NCBI GenBank assembly: GCA_040905475.1
Contig: JBBDRM010000085.1
Span: 67,959-115,912 of the forward strand
Length of the DNA stretch: 47,954 bases
Origin: Actinomycetota bacterium
GTDB lineage: Bacteria; Actinomycetota; AC-67
Reading direction: 5' to 3'
Shown: in pieces, positions 7,712 through 16,789 of the stretch
Layout: each line of letters begins with the position of its first letter
Numbering within the stretch: the first letter of the stretch is position 1
Program-made: the position numbers and the translations under genes
Notes under the pieces: model-generated
The model's database searches: none
Seen by the model: only the letters and a program-made list of their open reading frames with translations
What the model was told of the DNA's origin: nothing

Positions 7712-7777
7712 GGATAACGACCCTGCGGCTCATCGGCCGGACGCGCGCGGACGGTCCGTTGCAGGCGCGAGTTAGGT
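7712..7777 (-). repeat. attC-like recombination site E
   Basis: A 66 bp site, the shortest copy, with GGATAAC on the left and GTTAGGT on the right. In gene orientation it reads ACCTAAC...GTTATCC, with CCTGC and GCAGG arms. The TAA stop codon of the upstream membrane-protein gene lies inside its ACCTAAC core, a common arrangement at the 3' end of integron cassette genes. Confidence 0.8.
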
Positions 7778-8236
7778 CGCCGCCGCCACATCGACCAGAA
7801 TCCTGTACGTCGCGTAGCCGAACACCCCCAAGCTCGCGAGATCGACCGCGAGATCGATCCACACTTGTCGGGAGACCCAGGTCGCCCAGTTGTAGGGCCA
7901 TTTCTCCTCAACTTGCGGTTCCTCATCACTGTAGTAGCACAGCCACATCGCATACTTGTTGAGAGCAGCAAGTATCACTTGCAGTGAAACCCCGGCGAGA
8001 AAGAGTACGGCTAGAAGTCGAGCATGCCCAGCGTCGGCAATGACCGACGAGATTCTCTCATTGGTCAAGAGAAGAACGGGGCCGCCGACTCCGTACGCCA
8101 CGAGCCATGCACGGAGAGTTGTGGCGTGCCCCTCATACGCCTTATACAGCGTCTCGTCGGGGACGGGAGGCGGTGTGGATGACTGTAAGGCGGAGGGCAG
8201 ATCCGGTTCCTCCGGCCCACGCTCGTCCTCCACCAT
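7772..8236 (-). CDS. Small three-helix membrane protein of unknown function
   Basis: A 154-residue protein with a Pro-rich, acidic N-terminus and about three hydrophobic segments: around LVAYGVGGPVLLL, LLAVLFLAGVSLQVILAAL, and LASLGVFGYATYRILV at the C-terminus. An aromatic-rich loop (YYSDEEPQVEEKWPYNWATW) separates the last two. I do not recognise a named family. The stop codon is embedded in attC-like site E, and the start is 8 bp from a GTTAGGT core at 8244-8250, so the gene fits a single-gene cassette of about 470 bp. By eye its base composition is less GC-rich than the chromosomal genes to the right. Confidence 0.7.
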   Translation of the reverse strand: MVEDERGPEEPDLPSALQSSTPPPVPDETLYKAYEGHATTLRAWLVAYGVGGPVLLLTNERISSVIADAGHARLLAVLFLAGVSLQVILAALNKYAMWLCYYSDEEPQVEEKWPYNWATWVSRQVWIDLAVDLASLGVFGYATYRILVDVAAAT

Positions 8237-8243
8237 CGAGTCG

Positions 8244-8386
8244 ACCTAACTCCTACCTATACGGACCCGGCAAAGAACTAGATCCGGTCCGCATATCGCG
8301 CGGGCCCGGCGAATCTGCTCCGTCCTGATTGCGCCAATCACCAGCGGATTCCTATGGGGCGTTGCGTTCGTACCAGAGAGTTATCC
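8244..8386 (-). repeat. Possible long attC or attI-like site F at the array edge
   Basis: In the gene direction this 143 bp non-coding stretch begins GGATAAC and ends GTTAGGT. The adjoining bases TAACTC and GAGTTA pair, and a second short match (TACG/CGTA) follows. The middle does not resemble sites A to E. It could be a long attC, a remnant, or the attI end of the array. It fills most of the gap between the membrane-protein gene and the hydrolase gene. Confidence 0.35.
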
Positions 8387-8454
8387 CGCATCTCTGGTCA
8401 GTATAAGCCGCGCGACGACGGCTCTGATCGGGATCACTGAGTCGAGCGGCCCGG

Positions 8455-9720
8455 TCAGACGATCGTTTCGGGCATGCGTGGCGGAGTCCGAGGTTCGATG
8501 AATCCTGCGCTCGCCATCGCATCGTCGAGGAAGCGCGTGACTTGGCCCGACCACAGGAACGTCAGGTGTCCGCCCTCGTACCAGAGAACGTTCGGCCGGT
8601 CCCAGTGCGCCCACAAACGGTGCGCTTGCTCCGGCGTCGACATCCGGTCCCCAACCCCCGCGTACATGTGAACGCGCTCGCGGGGGATCGTCATCGGGTA
8701 CGCGAGCGGCGAGACGGGGCGGAACACATCTTGGAGAACAGATTGATCGATGCCGTTCTCGACGGCCTTGCCGCGCAGCCGCCTCGGCATGTGATGGTCG
8801 ATCAGGCCCGGCATGTCGCACAGCGGCGCGCCGGCGATCAGCAGCTCGAGATCCGGCTCCAGCGCCGACAGCAACGATGCGGTGTAGGCACCGAGCGACA
8901 TCCCATGCACGCCGACGCGTTCGGCGCCTTGTGTGCGCAGCCATCCCATCAGCCGCCGGATGTCCCACATCGCTTGCGCCATGCCGGCGATGAAGTCCAG
9001 GACGTTGTACGAGAGCAGTTCCGCGCCCGACATGCGGCTCGCGCGGCGCGGGCCGTGCAGCGGCAGCACCGGGAAGACCAGGTTCACGTCGAGCTCCTCG
9101 GACAGCCGCTTCGCCTTGAATGCGAAGAAGTCGGAGGTCGGCACCCCCGTCGAGAAGCCGTGCAGGCACATCAGCCACGGCCGGTTGGGTTTGCGCCGCA
9201 CGACGTACGCGTACGCGATTCGGTTCTTCGCGAAGGTCGCCCACCGTGCCGCGTTCGGTTCGCCGGGATGCGTCTCGTACTCGCTCGGCCACGAAAGACG
9301 CTCGTACCAAACGTTCATCGCCCACAGGCGCCGCACGCGGAGATCCGTCAGCGGCGGCGGATCGCGATGATAGGAGCGCGGCTCGGCGATCCAACCCTCA
9401 CGCGCGTAAAGGTCCGCGGCGGTGGCCAGCTCGGCGGCGAGGCCCGCATAGTCGGCGTCGGTCGGATACCGGCTCGGGTTGCGCATCATGCCGAGGAACG
9501 CCTCGTCGAGCGCGACCTGTGCGGTCAACGCGAGCGACGGGCGCGCTTTCGGAAGGTCGTCGGTGCCGCGGAGGCCGAACCGTTGCTTGATGAACGCTTC
9601 GACGGCGAAGCCTGCGGCGCGCGGTGGCGCCCAGAGGATGCCGATCCCCGGCATCCTCGCGACGGCTCGTCCCACTCGTTGTGCTACCACGATGGCCTGT
9701 GCAGGCCGGTTGGAGGCCAT
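8455..9720 (-). CDS. Alpha/beta hydrolase
   Basis: A 421-residue hydrolase with an intact catalytic set: nucleophile Ser in GMSLGAY, acid Asp in GVGDRMS and His in EGGHLTF near the C-terminus. The 150 or so residues before the core are probably a cap or lid. It has no signal peptide and should be cytoplasmic. The ATG at 9720 has GAGGGGG a few bases upstream; an in-frame start at 9738 is less well placed. It is divergent from the acyl-CoA synthetase gene, sharing a 64 bp promoter region, so an ester or acyl substrate in the same lipid pathway is plausible but unproven. Confidence 0.85.
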   Translation of the reverse strand: MASNRPAQAIVVAQRVGRAVARMPGIGILWAPPRAAGFAVEAFIKQRFGLRGTDDLPKARPSLALTAQVALDEAFLGMMRNPSRYPTDADYAGLAAELATAADLYAREGWIAEPRSYHRDPPPLTDLRVRRLWAMNVWYERLSWPSEYETHPGEPNAARWATFAKNRIAYAYVVRRKPNRPWLMCLHGFSTGVPTSDFFAFKAKRLSEELDVNLVFPVLPLHGPRRASRMSGAELLSYNVLDFIAGMAQAMWDIRRLMGWLRTQGAERVGVHGMSLGAYTASLLSALEPDLELLIAGAPLCDMPGLIDHHMPRRLRGKAVENGIDQSVLQDVFRPVSPLAYPMTIPRERVHMYAGVGDRMSTPEQAHRLWAHWDRPNVLWYEGGHLTFLWSGQVTRFLDDAMASAGFIEPRTPPRMPETIV

Positions 9721-9784
9721 GCGATCCCCCTCGCCCAAGCCTGAACTTCCGTCATACTATGGCCTCCTCACCTCGAGGAGAAGC

Positions 9785-11389
9785 ATGGGCTACAACCTCG
9801 CCGACCTGTTCGAAGCGGTCGCCGATGCCGTTCCAGATCGCGAAGCGGTGATCGTCGGCGAGCGCCGATCGACCTATTCCGCGCTCGACGAGCGCGCGAA
9901 TCGCCTGGCCAATCACCTGCTCGCTTCGGGCGTTCGCCCAGGCGAACACGTCGGGCTCCAGTTGATGAACGGCGCCGAATACCTCGAAGGGATGCTCGCG
10001 TGCTTCAAGATCCGAGCGATCCCGATCAATGTGAACTTCCGATACGTGGAGGCCGAGCTCCGCTACCTGTTCGACAACGCGGATCTGGTCGGGCTCGTCT
10101 ACCACCGGCAGTTCGCCTCCAAGGTCGCTGCGGTCGCGCCGGAGACGCCGATCCTCGAGCGTTTCCTGGTGGTGGAGGACGGCTCGGACGAGCAGCCGGC
10201 GCCGGGTTCCGAACCGTACGAAGACGCGCTCGCGGCGGCGAGCCCGCAGCGCCCGAGTGTTCCCGACCGGTCGTCCGAAGACCTCTACTGCGTGTACACC
10301 GGCGGCACGACCGGGATGCCGAAGGGCGTCGTCTGGCGGCACGAGGACATCTTCAAGGCGGCGATGGGCGGCGGCGACATCACCCAGATGGGCAACCACG
10401 TGACCGGGCCCGAGGAGCTCGCTTCGCGCATCCCCGAGACCGGCCTCACCGCGCTCGCCACCCCCCCGCTGATGCACTCGAGCGCGCACTGGCTCGCGTT
10501 CCAGACGCTGTTCACCGGCGGGACGCTGGTGATGACGCCGCTCGGACGCTTCGACCCGCCGGCGATCTGGGATCTGATCGCTCGCGAGAAGGTCGTGATC
10601 CTCGTCGTGGTCGGCGACGCGATGGCGCGGCCGCTCGTCGACGAGCTCGCGGCGAACCGCGACCGCTACGACACCGCGAACCTGTGGGTCATCGGCTCGG
10701 GCGGCGCGATGCTGTCCGAGACCACCAAGAAGCGGATCCTCGAGCTGCTCCCGGATCGCATGATCGCCGACGGCTTCGGGTCGTCGGAAACGGGGGTGCT
10801 CGGCTCCAAGGCCGGGCGCGGCGGCGCGACGTTCGTGGTGAACGACCAGACGTTCGTCCTCGACGACGACGGCAAGAAAGTCGAGCCCGGCTCGGGCGTG
10901 GTCGGACGACTCGCGCGCCGCGGCTTCATCCCGCTCCGCTACCACAAGGATCCCGAGAAGACTGCGAAGACCTTCATCGAGCTCGACGGCGGCCGGTACG
11001 TGCTGCCCGGCGACATGGCGACCGTCGAGGACGACGGAACGATCACGCTCCTCGGCCGCGGTTCTCAGACGATCAACACCGGCGGCGAGAAGGTCTTCCC
11101 CGACGAGGTCGAAGGCCCGCTCAAGGATCATCCGGCCGTCGAGGACGCGATCGTGGTCGGCGTGCCCGACGACCGCTGGGGCGAACGCGTCGTCGCCGTC
11201 GTGCAGCCGCGCGATCCCAGCGCCGCGCCGACCCTGGAGCAACTCCAGCAGCATTGCCGCGAGTCCGTCGCCGGCTACAAGGTGCCGCGCGACATCGTGC
11301 TCGTCGACAAGGTCGTGCGTACGCCGGCCGGGAAGCCGGACTATCGATGGGCAAAGGAGCGCGCCATGGAAGCGCTGGTGTCGTCGTGA
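9785..11389 (+). CDS. Acyl-CoA synthetase (FadD-like AMP-binding enzyme)
   Basis: A 534-residue ATP-dependent acyl-CoA ligase that activates a carboxylic acid through an acyl-adenylate. The AMP-binding P-loop YTGGTTGMPKG is near residue 171. GFGSSETG, the adenylate-binding GDMATVEDDG region and the hinge lead to the C-terminal catalytic Lys motif TPAGKPDYRWAK. That ending resembles mycobacterial FadD17/FadD19-type ligases, some of which activate steroid side chains. The start has CGAGGAGAAGC upstream. The stop overlaps the GTG of the WS/DGAT gene (GTGA), so the two are coupled. The substrate could be a fatty acid or a steroid acid. Confidence 0.92.
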   Translation: MGYNLADLFEAVADAVPDREAVIVGERRSTYSALDERANRLANHLLASGVRPGEHVGLQLMNGAEYLEGMLACFKIRAIPINVNFRYVEAELRYLFDNADLVGLVYHRQFASKVAAVAPETPILERFLVVEDGSDEQPAPGSEPYEDALAAASPQRPSVPDRSSEDLYCVYTGGTTGMPKGVVWRHEDIFKAAMGGGDITQMGNHVTGPEELASRIPETGLTALATPPLMHSSAHWLAFQTLFTGGTLVMTPLGRFDPPAIWDLIAREKVVILVVVGDAMARPLVDELAANRDRYDTANLWVIGSGGAMLSETTKKRILELLPDRMIADGFGSSETGVLGSKAGRGGATFVVNDQTFVLDDDGKKVEPGSGVVGRLARRGFIPLRYHKDPEKTAKTFIELDGGRYVLPGDMATVEDDGTITLLGRGSQTINTGGEKVFPDEVEGPLKDHPAVEDAIVVGVPDDRWGERVVAVVQPRDPSAAPTLEQLQQHCRESVAGYKVPRDIVLVDKVVRTPAGKPDYRWAKERAMEALVSS

Positions 11390-12798
11390 AGCGTCTGTCG
11401 GGTATGGACGCGACGTTCCTCTATCTGGAGACGCCGGAGATGCACATGCACGTCATCGGCGTGCTCCTGCTCGACACCTCGACGATGCCCGGCGGCTATT
11501 CGTTCGAGAAGATCCGCACGATGCTCGAAGACCGCATCCACCTGATGCCGGCGTTCCGCCGGCGGCTCGTGACGGTCCCGTTCGGTCTGGGCCATCCGGT
11601 GTGGATCGACGATCCAACCTTCGACCTCGAGAACCACGTGCATCGCATCGGCGCGCCGCCGCCCGGCGACCAGCAGGCGCTCGCCGACGTCGTCGGCGAC
11701 ATCGCGAGCGCGCAGCTGCGCCGCGACCGGCCGCTGTGGGAGATGTGGGTGGTCGAAGGGCTCGAAGGTCAGCAAGCCGCGGTCGTGACGAAGATGCATC
11801 ACGCGACGATCGACGGCGCATCGGGCGCCGACGTGATGGTGCACCTGCTCGACCTCACGCCCGAGATCGAGCGCAAGGCCAAGCCCGAGGAGCGCTTCAT
11901 CGGCGAGCGGCGCCCGTCGGACGTCAAGCTCCTGCGCGACGCGCTCGTGACGCAGATCGCCAATCCGGTGCGGATCCTCGGCGCCATGGGACGGGCGACC
12001 GGAAACGCCGCGAAGATGTTGCGCTCGATGACGAGACGGTCCGAGGGCGGGGCTGCGGCGCCGTTCCTCGCGCCGCGCACGCGGTTCTCCGGACAGTTGA
12101 CGCCGCATCGCGCGGTCGCGTTCGGCCAGGCCTCGCTCGACGACCTCAAGGAGATCAAGAACGCGTACGGCGCGAAGGTGAACGACGTCGTGCTCGCGAT
12201 CTCGACCTACGCGCTGCGCAACTACTTGCTCGCGCTCGACGAGCTCCCCGACAAGCCGCTCGTCGCGGCGTGCCCGATCTCGGTTCGCGTGGAGGGCGTG
12301 GAGCGCGAGTCGGCGAACCAGGTGTCGAACATGCTCGTGCCGCTGCCGGTGCAGCTCGCCGACGCGGAAGAGCAGCTCGAGACCATCATCGCCAGCACGA
12401 AGCGGTCCAAGGAGCTGGCGAACGCGCTCGGCGCCGAGACGCTCATGGACTGGGCCGAGTTCCTCGCGCCACGGCTGTTCACGAGCGCGATGCGCCTCTA
12501 CTCCGGATCGCGCCTGCCCGATCTGCACCCGCCGGCCCTGAACTGCATCGTTTCGAATGTTCCGGGTCCGCCGGTTCCCCTCTATACGGCCGGCGCCCGC
12601 ATCCAGGCGATCTTCCCGATGGGGCCGCTCCTTCCGGGCGCCGGCATCAACATCACCATCCTGTCCAACATGGGAAACGTCGACTTCGGCATCATCGCGT
12701 GCCGCGACACCGTCCCCGAGGTGTGGCGCATCTCCGACGGTCTCGCCGAGGGCATCGGGGTGCTGCTCAAGGCGGCTCGCGCCCGGAATGTCCCGTAG
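11386..12798 (+). CDS. Wax ester synthase / acyl-CoA:diacylglycerol acyltransferase (WS/DGAT)
   Basis: A 470-residue acyltransferase that transfers acyl groups from acyl-CoA to diacylglycerol or fatty alcohol for storage lipid. The catalytic HHxxxDG motif is intact (HHATIDG, residues 138-144). The N-terminus (RLSGMDATFLYLETP) and C-terminal region (NCIVSNVPGPP, GNVDFG) are typical of the family. The GTG at 11386 is chosen because family members begin a few residues before RLSG and because it overlaps the stop of the acyl-CoA synthetase gene. The pair probably supplies acyl-CoA and stores it. Membrane-associated by family knowledge. Confidence 0.93.
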   Translation: MKRLSGMDATFLYLETPEMHMHVIGVLLLDTSTMPGGYSFEKIRTMLEDRIHLMPAFRRRLVTVPFGLGHPVWIDDPTFDLENHVHRIGAPPPGDQQALADVVGDIASAQLRRDRPLWEMWVVEGLEGQQAAVVTKMHHATIDGASGADVMVHLLDLTPEIERKAKPEERFIGERRPSDVKLLRDALVTQIANPVRILGAMGRATGNAAKMLRSMTRRSEGGAAAPFLAPRTRFSGQLTPHRAVAFGQASLDDLKEIKNAYGAKVNDVVLAISTYALRNYLLALDELPDKPLVAACPISVRVEGVERESANQVSNMLVPLPVQLADAEEQLETIIASTKRSKELANALGAETLMDWAEFLAPRLFTSAMRLYSGSRLPDLHPPALNCIVSNVPGPPVPLYTAGARIQAIFPMGPLLPGAGINITILSNMGNVDFGIIACRDTVPEVWRISDGLAEGIGVLLKAARARNVP

Positions 12799-12825
12799 CG
12801 CGCCCCGGCTCTGACGGGTACCGTT

Positions 12826-12838
12826 CCCCTTTAAGGGG
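12826..12838 (+). promoter_or_regulatory. Short inverted repeat covering the ribosome-binding site of the cyclase gene
   Basis: CCCCTTTAAGGGG lies just before the TTG start at 12843. The right arm contains the AAGGGG that would serve as Shine-Dalgarno, so a small hairpin could hide it and lower translation of the following large gene. The spacing to the start is short (4 nt). Confidence 0.4.
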
Positions 12839-12842
12839 ATCA

Positions 12843-15800
12843 TTGACGGGGGAAACGGTCGATCGCGCGGGCATCCTTCGCCCCTATCTGCCGCGCCTGG
12901 CGATCGAATGGCTCGTCCGGCACCCGGACGAGACCTTCCGCGAGATCGACGGAACGCTGGTCTTCGTCGACATCTCCGGCTTCACGAAGTTGTCCGAGCG
13001 GCTCGCGCGCCGGGGAAAGGTGGGCGCGGAAGAGCTGACCGAGACCATCGGCGCCTGCTTCAAAGAGCTCCTCGCCGTCGCGTACGAAGCCGGCGGCAGC
13101 TTGATCAAGTTCGGCGGCGACGCGCTCCTGCTGCTGTACCGGGGGGTCGATCACCCCGCCCGCGGTTGCGCGGCTGCGGTCGGCATGCGCGCGACGCTGC
13201 GGCGCATCGGCAACATCGTCACGCCGGGCGGACGGGTCCGGCTCCGCATGTCGGTCGGCGTCCACACCGGCACGTTCCATTTCTTCCTCGTCGGCGACGA
13301 GCATCGCGAGCTGCTCGTGACCGGTCCGGCGGCGACGCAAACCACCTTGATGGAGCAGACCGCCGAGGCGGGCGAGATCGTTGTCAGCCCGACCACCGCC
13401 GAGTGCCTCCCCGCTAAGTGGCTCGGCGTGGAGAAGGGACCGGGCCGGCTGCTGCGCTCCGCCGCGGCGACCGTCGAAGCGACCGTCGATCCCATCCCCG
13501 ACGAAGCGTTCGATCCCACGCCGAGCGTACCCGTCGCGATCCGAGAGCATCTGCTCGCGGGAGAGTCCGAGCCCGAGCATCGTCAAGCCAGCGTGATGTT
13601 CCTGCGCTTCGAAGGGAGCGACGACGTCATCTCCGCCGAGGGACCGGCCGCGCTCGCCGACCGTCTGGCGAAGCTCGTCGCGACGGCGCAGAAGGCGGCG
13701 GGCGCGCGAGGCGTGACCTTCCTCGGCAGCGACATCGACCGCAACGGCGGCAAGATCATCATGGTCGCCGGCGCGCCGCGCACGACCGGCGCGGACGACG
13801 AAGCGACCCTCCTCGCCGCGCGCGACATCATCGAAGAAGGCCCTCCGTTGCCCCTCCGGATCGGGATCAATCGCGGACACGTGTTCGCCGGAGACATCGG
13901 GCCGGAATACCGGCGCACATACACCGTGATGGGCGACACGGTGAACCTGGCTGCTCGGTTGATGGCGGCCGCGGAGATCGGCGAGATCTTCGCCGCGACC
14001 GACGTGCTCGAACGATCGCGCAGCCGGTTCGCGACCCGCGCCCTGGAGCCGTTCACGGTCAAGGGCAAGGCCCGGCCGGTGGAAGCCTTTGTCGTCGGGC
14101 CGGTCGTCGAGGAGACGATCCGGGACGCAGAGTCCGGGACTCCGTTCATCGGAAGGGAGCGCGAGGTTGGGCTGCTGCTCGACGCCCTCGAGGAGGCCCG
14201 GTCCCGCAAGGGACGGGTGATCGAGGTCATCGGGGACCCAGGGATGGGCACGTCCCGGCTCGTCGAAGAGGTCCGCCGACGGGCGTCCGGCCTCAAGGTA
14301 GTCACGACCAGCGGCGGGCCCTATGCCGAAGGCACACCATATTTCCCGTTCCGGAGCTTCATGCGGGAGCTGCTCGGGATCCGATCGGCGGGAGCCTCGG
14401 CCTCCTCGGTCGATGGGCTCCGCGCGCGCGTTGCCGCCGACGCGCCCGACATCCTTCCGTGGCTCCCTCTGCTCGGCGCCGTGATCGATATCCCGATCCA
14501 GGCCACGCCCCAGACGGAAGCCTTGGACGAGGGATTCCGCCGCAGCCAGCTCGAGCGGGTCACCGTCGACTTCCTGAGCGTCGTCCAACCGACGCCCGCC
14601 CTGTTCATCTTCGAGGACGTGCACTACTTCGACGAGGCTTCCGGCGCCCTCCTCCGCGCGCTGATCGCAGCCGGAGCCGACCGCCCTTGGCTCATCCTCC
14701 TCACGCGGCGCGCGGGGCGCGGCAGCCGGTTCGTGACCGACCAGCCGCATGCGCGGACGCTCGGGCTCGCGCCGCTCGACCAGGACACGGCCACGGCTTT
14801 CATCGAAGCGATGACCGGCGACGCTCCGCCGTCCGAGAACGAGATAGCCGCGCTCGTCGCGCGGGCGGGCGGCAATCCGATGTTCCTTCGAGAGCTCCTC
14901 GGTGCCTGGCGCACGGCCGGAACGATCGACGATCTGCCCGACACGGTCGAGACGCTGATGACCGCGCGGATCGACGGCCTCCCACCCGCGGACCGTGCGG
15001 TGCTCCGCGCCGCTGCCGTGCTCGGTGTCGCGTTCGATCCCGGCCTGCTCTCCGCGGTGCTGGACGACCGGGCCCCCACGACGGACGACCCGATCTGGCG
15101 GCGGCTCGCAGACTTCGTGTCGCGCGACGCCCGCGGCCGGTACCGCTTCGCGAACGTACTCATCCGCGACGCGGCCTATGAAGGGCTGACCTTCCGGCGA
15201 CGGCGCGCGATGCACGCCGCCGTCGGCGAGCGGATCCTCGCTTCGGGACCGGCGGCCGTCGACCAGCAAACGGAGCTCCTCGCCCTCCACTACTTCCATG
15301 CGCAGGCATGGGAAGAAACGTGGCGCTTCGCGCGCATCGCCGCCGAGCGCGCACAAGCCAAGTACGCCAACATGGAAGCCGCCCGCTTCTACGGCCAGGC
15401 CCTGGAGGCGGCCCATCGGCTCAGCGGGGTCGGGGAGTTCGAGCTGGCGCAGGTCGCCGAACGCCTCGGCGACGTCCGGCGGCTGGGCGGCGAGTTCCGC
15501 AAAGCCGCCGACGCCTACCGCACCGCCCGGCGATTCTCGAAGCAGACGTCCGGCGTATGGCTGGCGCAGGTGTTCCTGAAACACGCTCAGGTGACCGACC
15601 GGGTCGGTCGCCTCACCGATGCCCTGCGGTGGATCCGTCGGGGGCTCGATGCGCTCGAGGGGATCGACGGCGACGAGGCGGGACGCATGCGCGCGCAGCT
15701 GGCCGCCTGGTACGGCGCCTTCAAGCAAGGCCAGGGCCGTCACGCGGACGCGATCCGATGGTCGGAGCGCGCGATCGAGCTTGCCCGCGCGACGGGCGAG

Positions 15801-16784
15801 CGCCGCGCCCTCGCTCAGGCGTACGTCATCCTTGACTGGACGAACGTCACGATCGGAAAGACCGGGGATCACTCCTTCTCTCATCAGGCGCTCGAGATCT
15901 ACCAGGACTTGGGCGACCTGGTCCGTCAGGCCGTGGTCCTCAACAACCTCGGCGCCTTCGCCTACTTCGAGGGGCGCTGGGACGAGGCCGCCGCGTACTA
16001 CGAGCGCGGACGCCTGGCTCGCGAGCAAACCGGCGACCCGGTGAGCGCCGCGCTCGGCACGGCGAACGTCGGTGAGATCCTGGCCGATCAGGGGCGCCTA
16101 GCGGAGGCCGAGCCCATCCTTCGCCACGCGGTTCGGATCTGCCGCGGCGCGGGCGACCGCAGCTACGTCGGCTTCGTGCTCGGCGTTCTCGGCCGCGTGC
16201 AGGTGCGGTCGGGCCGTCTCGAGGAGGGCCTGGCGTCGCTCCGAGAAGCCCGGGCCGGATACGACGCCGTCGGGGAGCGAGGCGGGGTCGTGGAACTCGA
16301 CGCGCGGATCGCCGAGAGTCTCGTGCTCCGCGGGGACGCCGCCGATGGCGTAGGGCTGGCCCGCGACACCCTCGATGCCGATCGATCAGGCGGCGAGGAG
16401 ACGAGCGTGCAGGCCCCGATCCTCCATCGCGTGCTCGGGATCGGTCTGATGCGACTCGGCTCCTTCGACGATGCGCGCGCGTCGCTGGAGCAAGCGGTCC
16501 AGGCGGCTCGCCAGCGCGGAGCCGACTACGACGCCGCGCTCTCCATGCGAGCGCTCGCCCAGCTCGAGCGAAGGACGGAACGCGAGGCCTCCGGCCTCGA
16601 GAAAGAAAGCGCCACGATCCTCGAGCGACTGGGCGTCTGCGCGGTCGCCGACCCACCCGGCTTCGGCTCGGTCGCCGGGCCGGCATCCCTGCCGGCCGGC
16701 TCCGCGATCGAGCTGGAGAAAACGCAAGGAGCCCGAGCGATCACGCTCGAGCCCCTTGACGTCGCCGAACCGATGCGGTCCTAG
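12843..16784 (+). CDS. Tandem class III adenylyl cyclase - AAA ATPase - TPR protein (copy 1)
   Basis: A 1313-residue soluble protein predicted to make cAMP. Cyclase domain 1 (about 35-220) keeps both metal-binding Asp (D43 in FVDISGF, D93 in FGGDALL) but lacks the Asn-Arg pair. Domain 2 (about 240-400) lacks the metal Asp but keeps Asn368 and Arg372 (GDTVNLAAR), so the two may form one shared active site. An AAA/NTPase region follows from about 430; its Walker A is GDPGMGTSR, with Thr470 in place of the essential Lys, while a Walker B-like IFEDVHYFDEA remains near 590. TPR-like repeats fill about 830-1260. The TTG start is chosen by alignment with the paralogue at 29159. The order resembles mammalian soluble adenylyl cyclase. 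Confidence 0.85.
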   Translation: MTGETVDRAGILRPYLPRLAIEWLVRHPDETFREIDGTLVFVDISGFTKLSERLARRGKVGAEELTETIGACFKELLAVAYEAGGSLIKFGGDALLLLYRGVDHPARGCAAAVGMRATLRRIGNIVTPGGRVRLRMSVGVHTGTFHFFLVGDEHRELLVTGPAATQTTLMEQTAEAGEIVVSPTTAECLPAKWLGVEKGPGRLLRSAAATVEATVDPIPDEAFDPTPSVPVAIREHLLAGESEPEHRQASVMFLRFEGSDDVISAEGPAALADRLAKLVATAQKAAGARGVTFLGSDIDRNGGKIIMVAGAPRTTGADDEATLLAARDIIEEGPPLPLRIGINRGHVFAGDIGPEYRRTYTVMGDTVNLAARLMAAAEIGEIFAATDVLERSRSRFATRALEPFTVKGKARPVEAFVVGPVVEETIRDAESGTPFIGREREVGLLLDALEEARSRKGRVIEVIGDPGMGTSRLVEEVRRRASGLKVVTTSGGPYAEGTPYFPFRSFMRELLGIRSAGASASSVDGLRARVAADAPDILPWLPLLGAVIDIPIQATPQTEALDEGFRRSQLERVTVDFLSVVQPTPALFIFEDVHYFDEASGALLRALIAAGADRPWLILLTRRAGRGSRFVTDQPHARTLGLAPLDQDTATAFIEAMTGDAPPSENEIAALVARAGGNPMFLRELLGAWRTAGTIDDLPDTVETLMTARIDGLPPADRAVLRAAAVLGVAFDPGLLSAVLDDRAPTTDDPIWRRLADFVSRDARGRYRFANVLIRDAAYEGLTFRRRRAMHAAVGERILASGPAAVDQQTELLALHYFHAQAWEETWRFARIAAERAQAKYANMEAARFYGQALEAAHRLSGVGEFELAQVAERLGDVRRLGGEFRKAADAYRTARRFSKQTSGVWLAQVFLKHAQVTDRVGRLTDALRWIRRGLDALEGIDGDEAGRMRAQLAAWYGAFKQGQGRHADAIRWSERAIELARATGERRALAQAYVILDWTNVTIGKTGDHSFSHQALEIYQDLGDLVRQAVVLNNLGAFAYFEGRWDEAAAYYERGRLAREQTGDPVSAALGTANVGEILADQGRLAEAEPILRHAVRICRGAGDRSYVGFVLGVLGRVQVRSGRLEEGLASLREARAGYDAVGERGGVVELDARIAESLVLRGDAADGVGLARDTLDADRSGGEETSVQAPILHRVLGIGLMRLGSFDDARASLEQAVQAARQRGADYDAALSMRALAQLERRTEREASGLEKESATILERLGVCAVADPPGFGSVAGPASLPAGSAIELEKTQGARAITLEPLDVAEPMRS

Positions 16785-16789
16785 CGCCG

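Noticed and set aside
955-7777. CRISPR array
   Set aside because: The repeats are 66-80 bp, diverged, far apart and separated by genes, not by uniform spacers, and no cas genes are present.
8381-9394. Alternative minus-strand frame overlapping the alpha/beta hydrolase
   Set aside because: It is Arg-rich with no domain, and the hydrolase in the other frame has a complete catalytic triad.
12811-12822. TCTGACGGGT before the first cyclase gene as an operator
   Set aside because: Only one half-site and the spacer match; the second half is missing.
11601-12842. Long in-frame extension upstream of the tandem-cyclase gene, and similar open frames through the FadD and WS/DGAT genes
   Set aside because: The frame is open only because of high GC. 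The translated extension is Arg-rich and lies antiphase to a clearly conserved WS/DGAT coding sequence, and the cyclase paralogue begins at the matching position.
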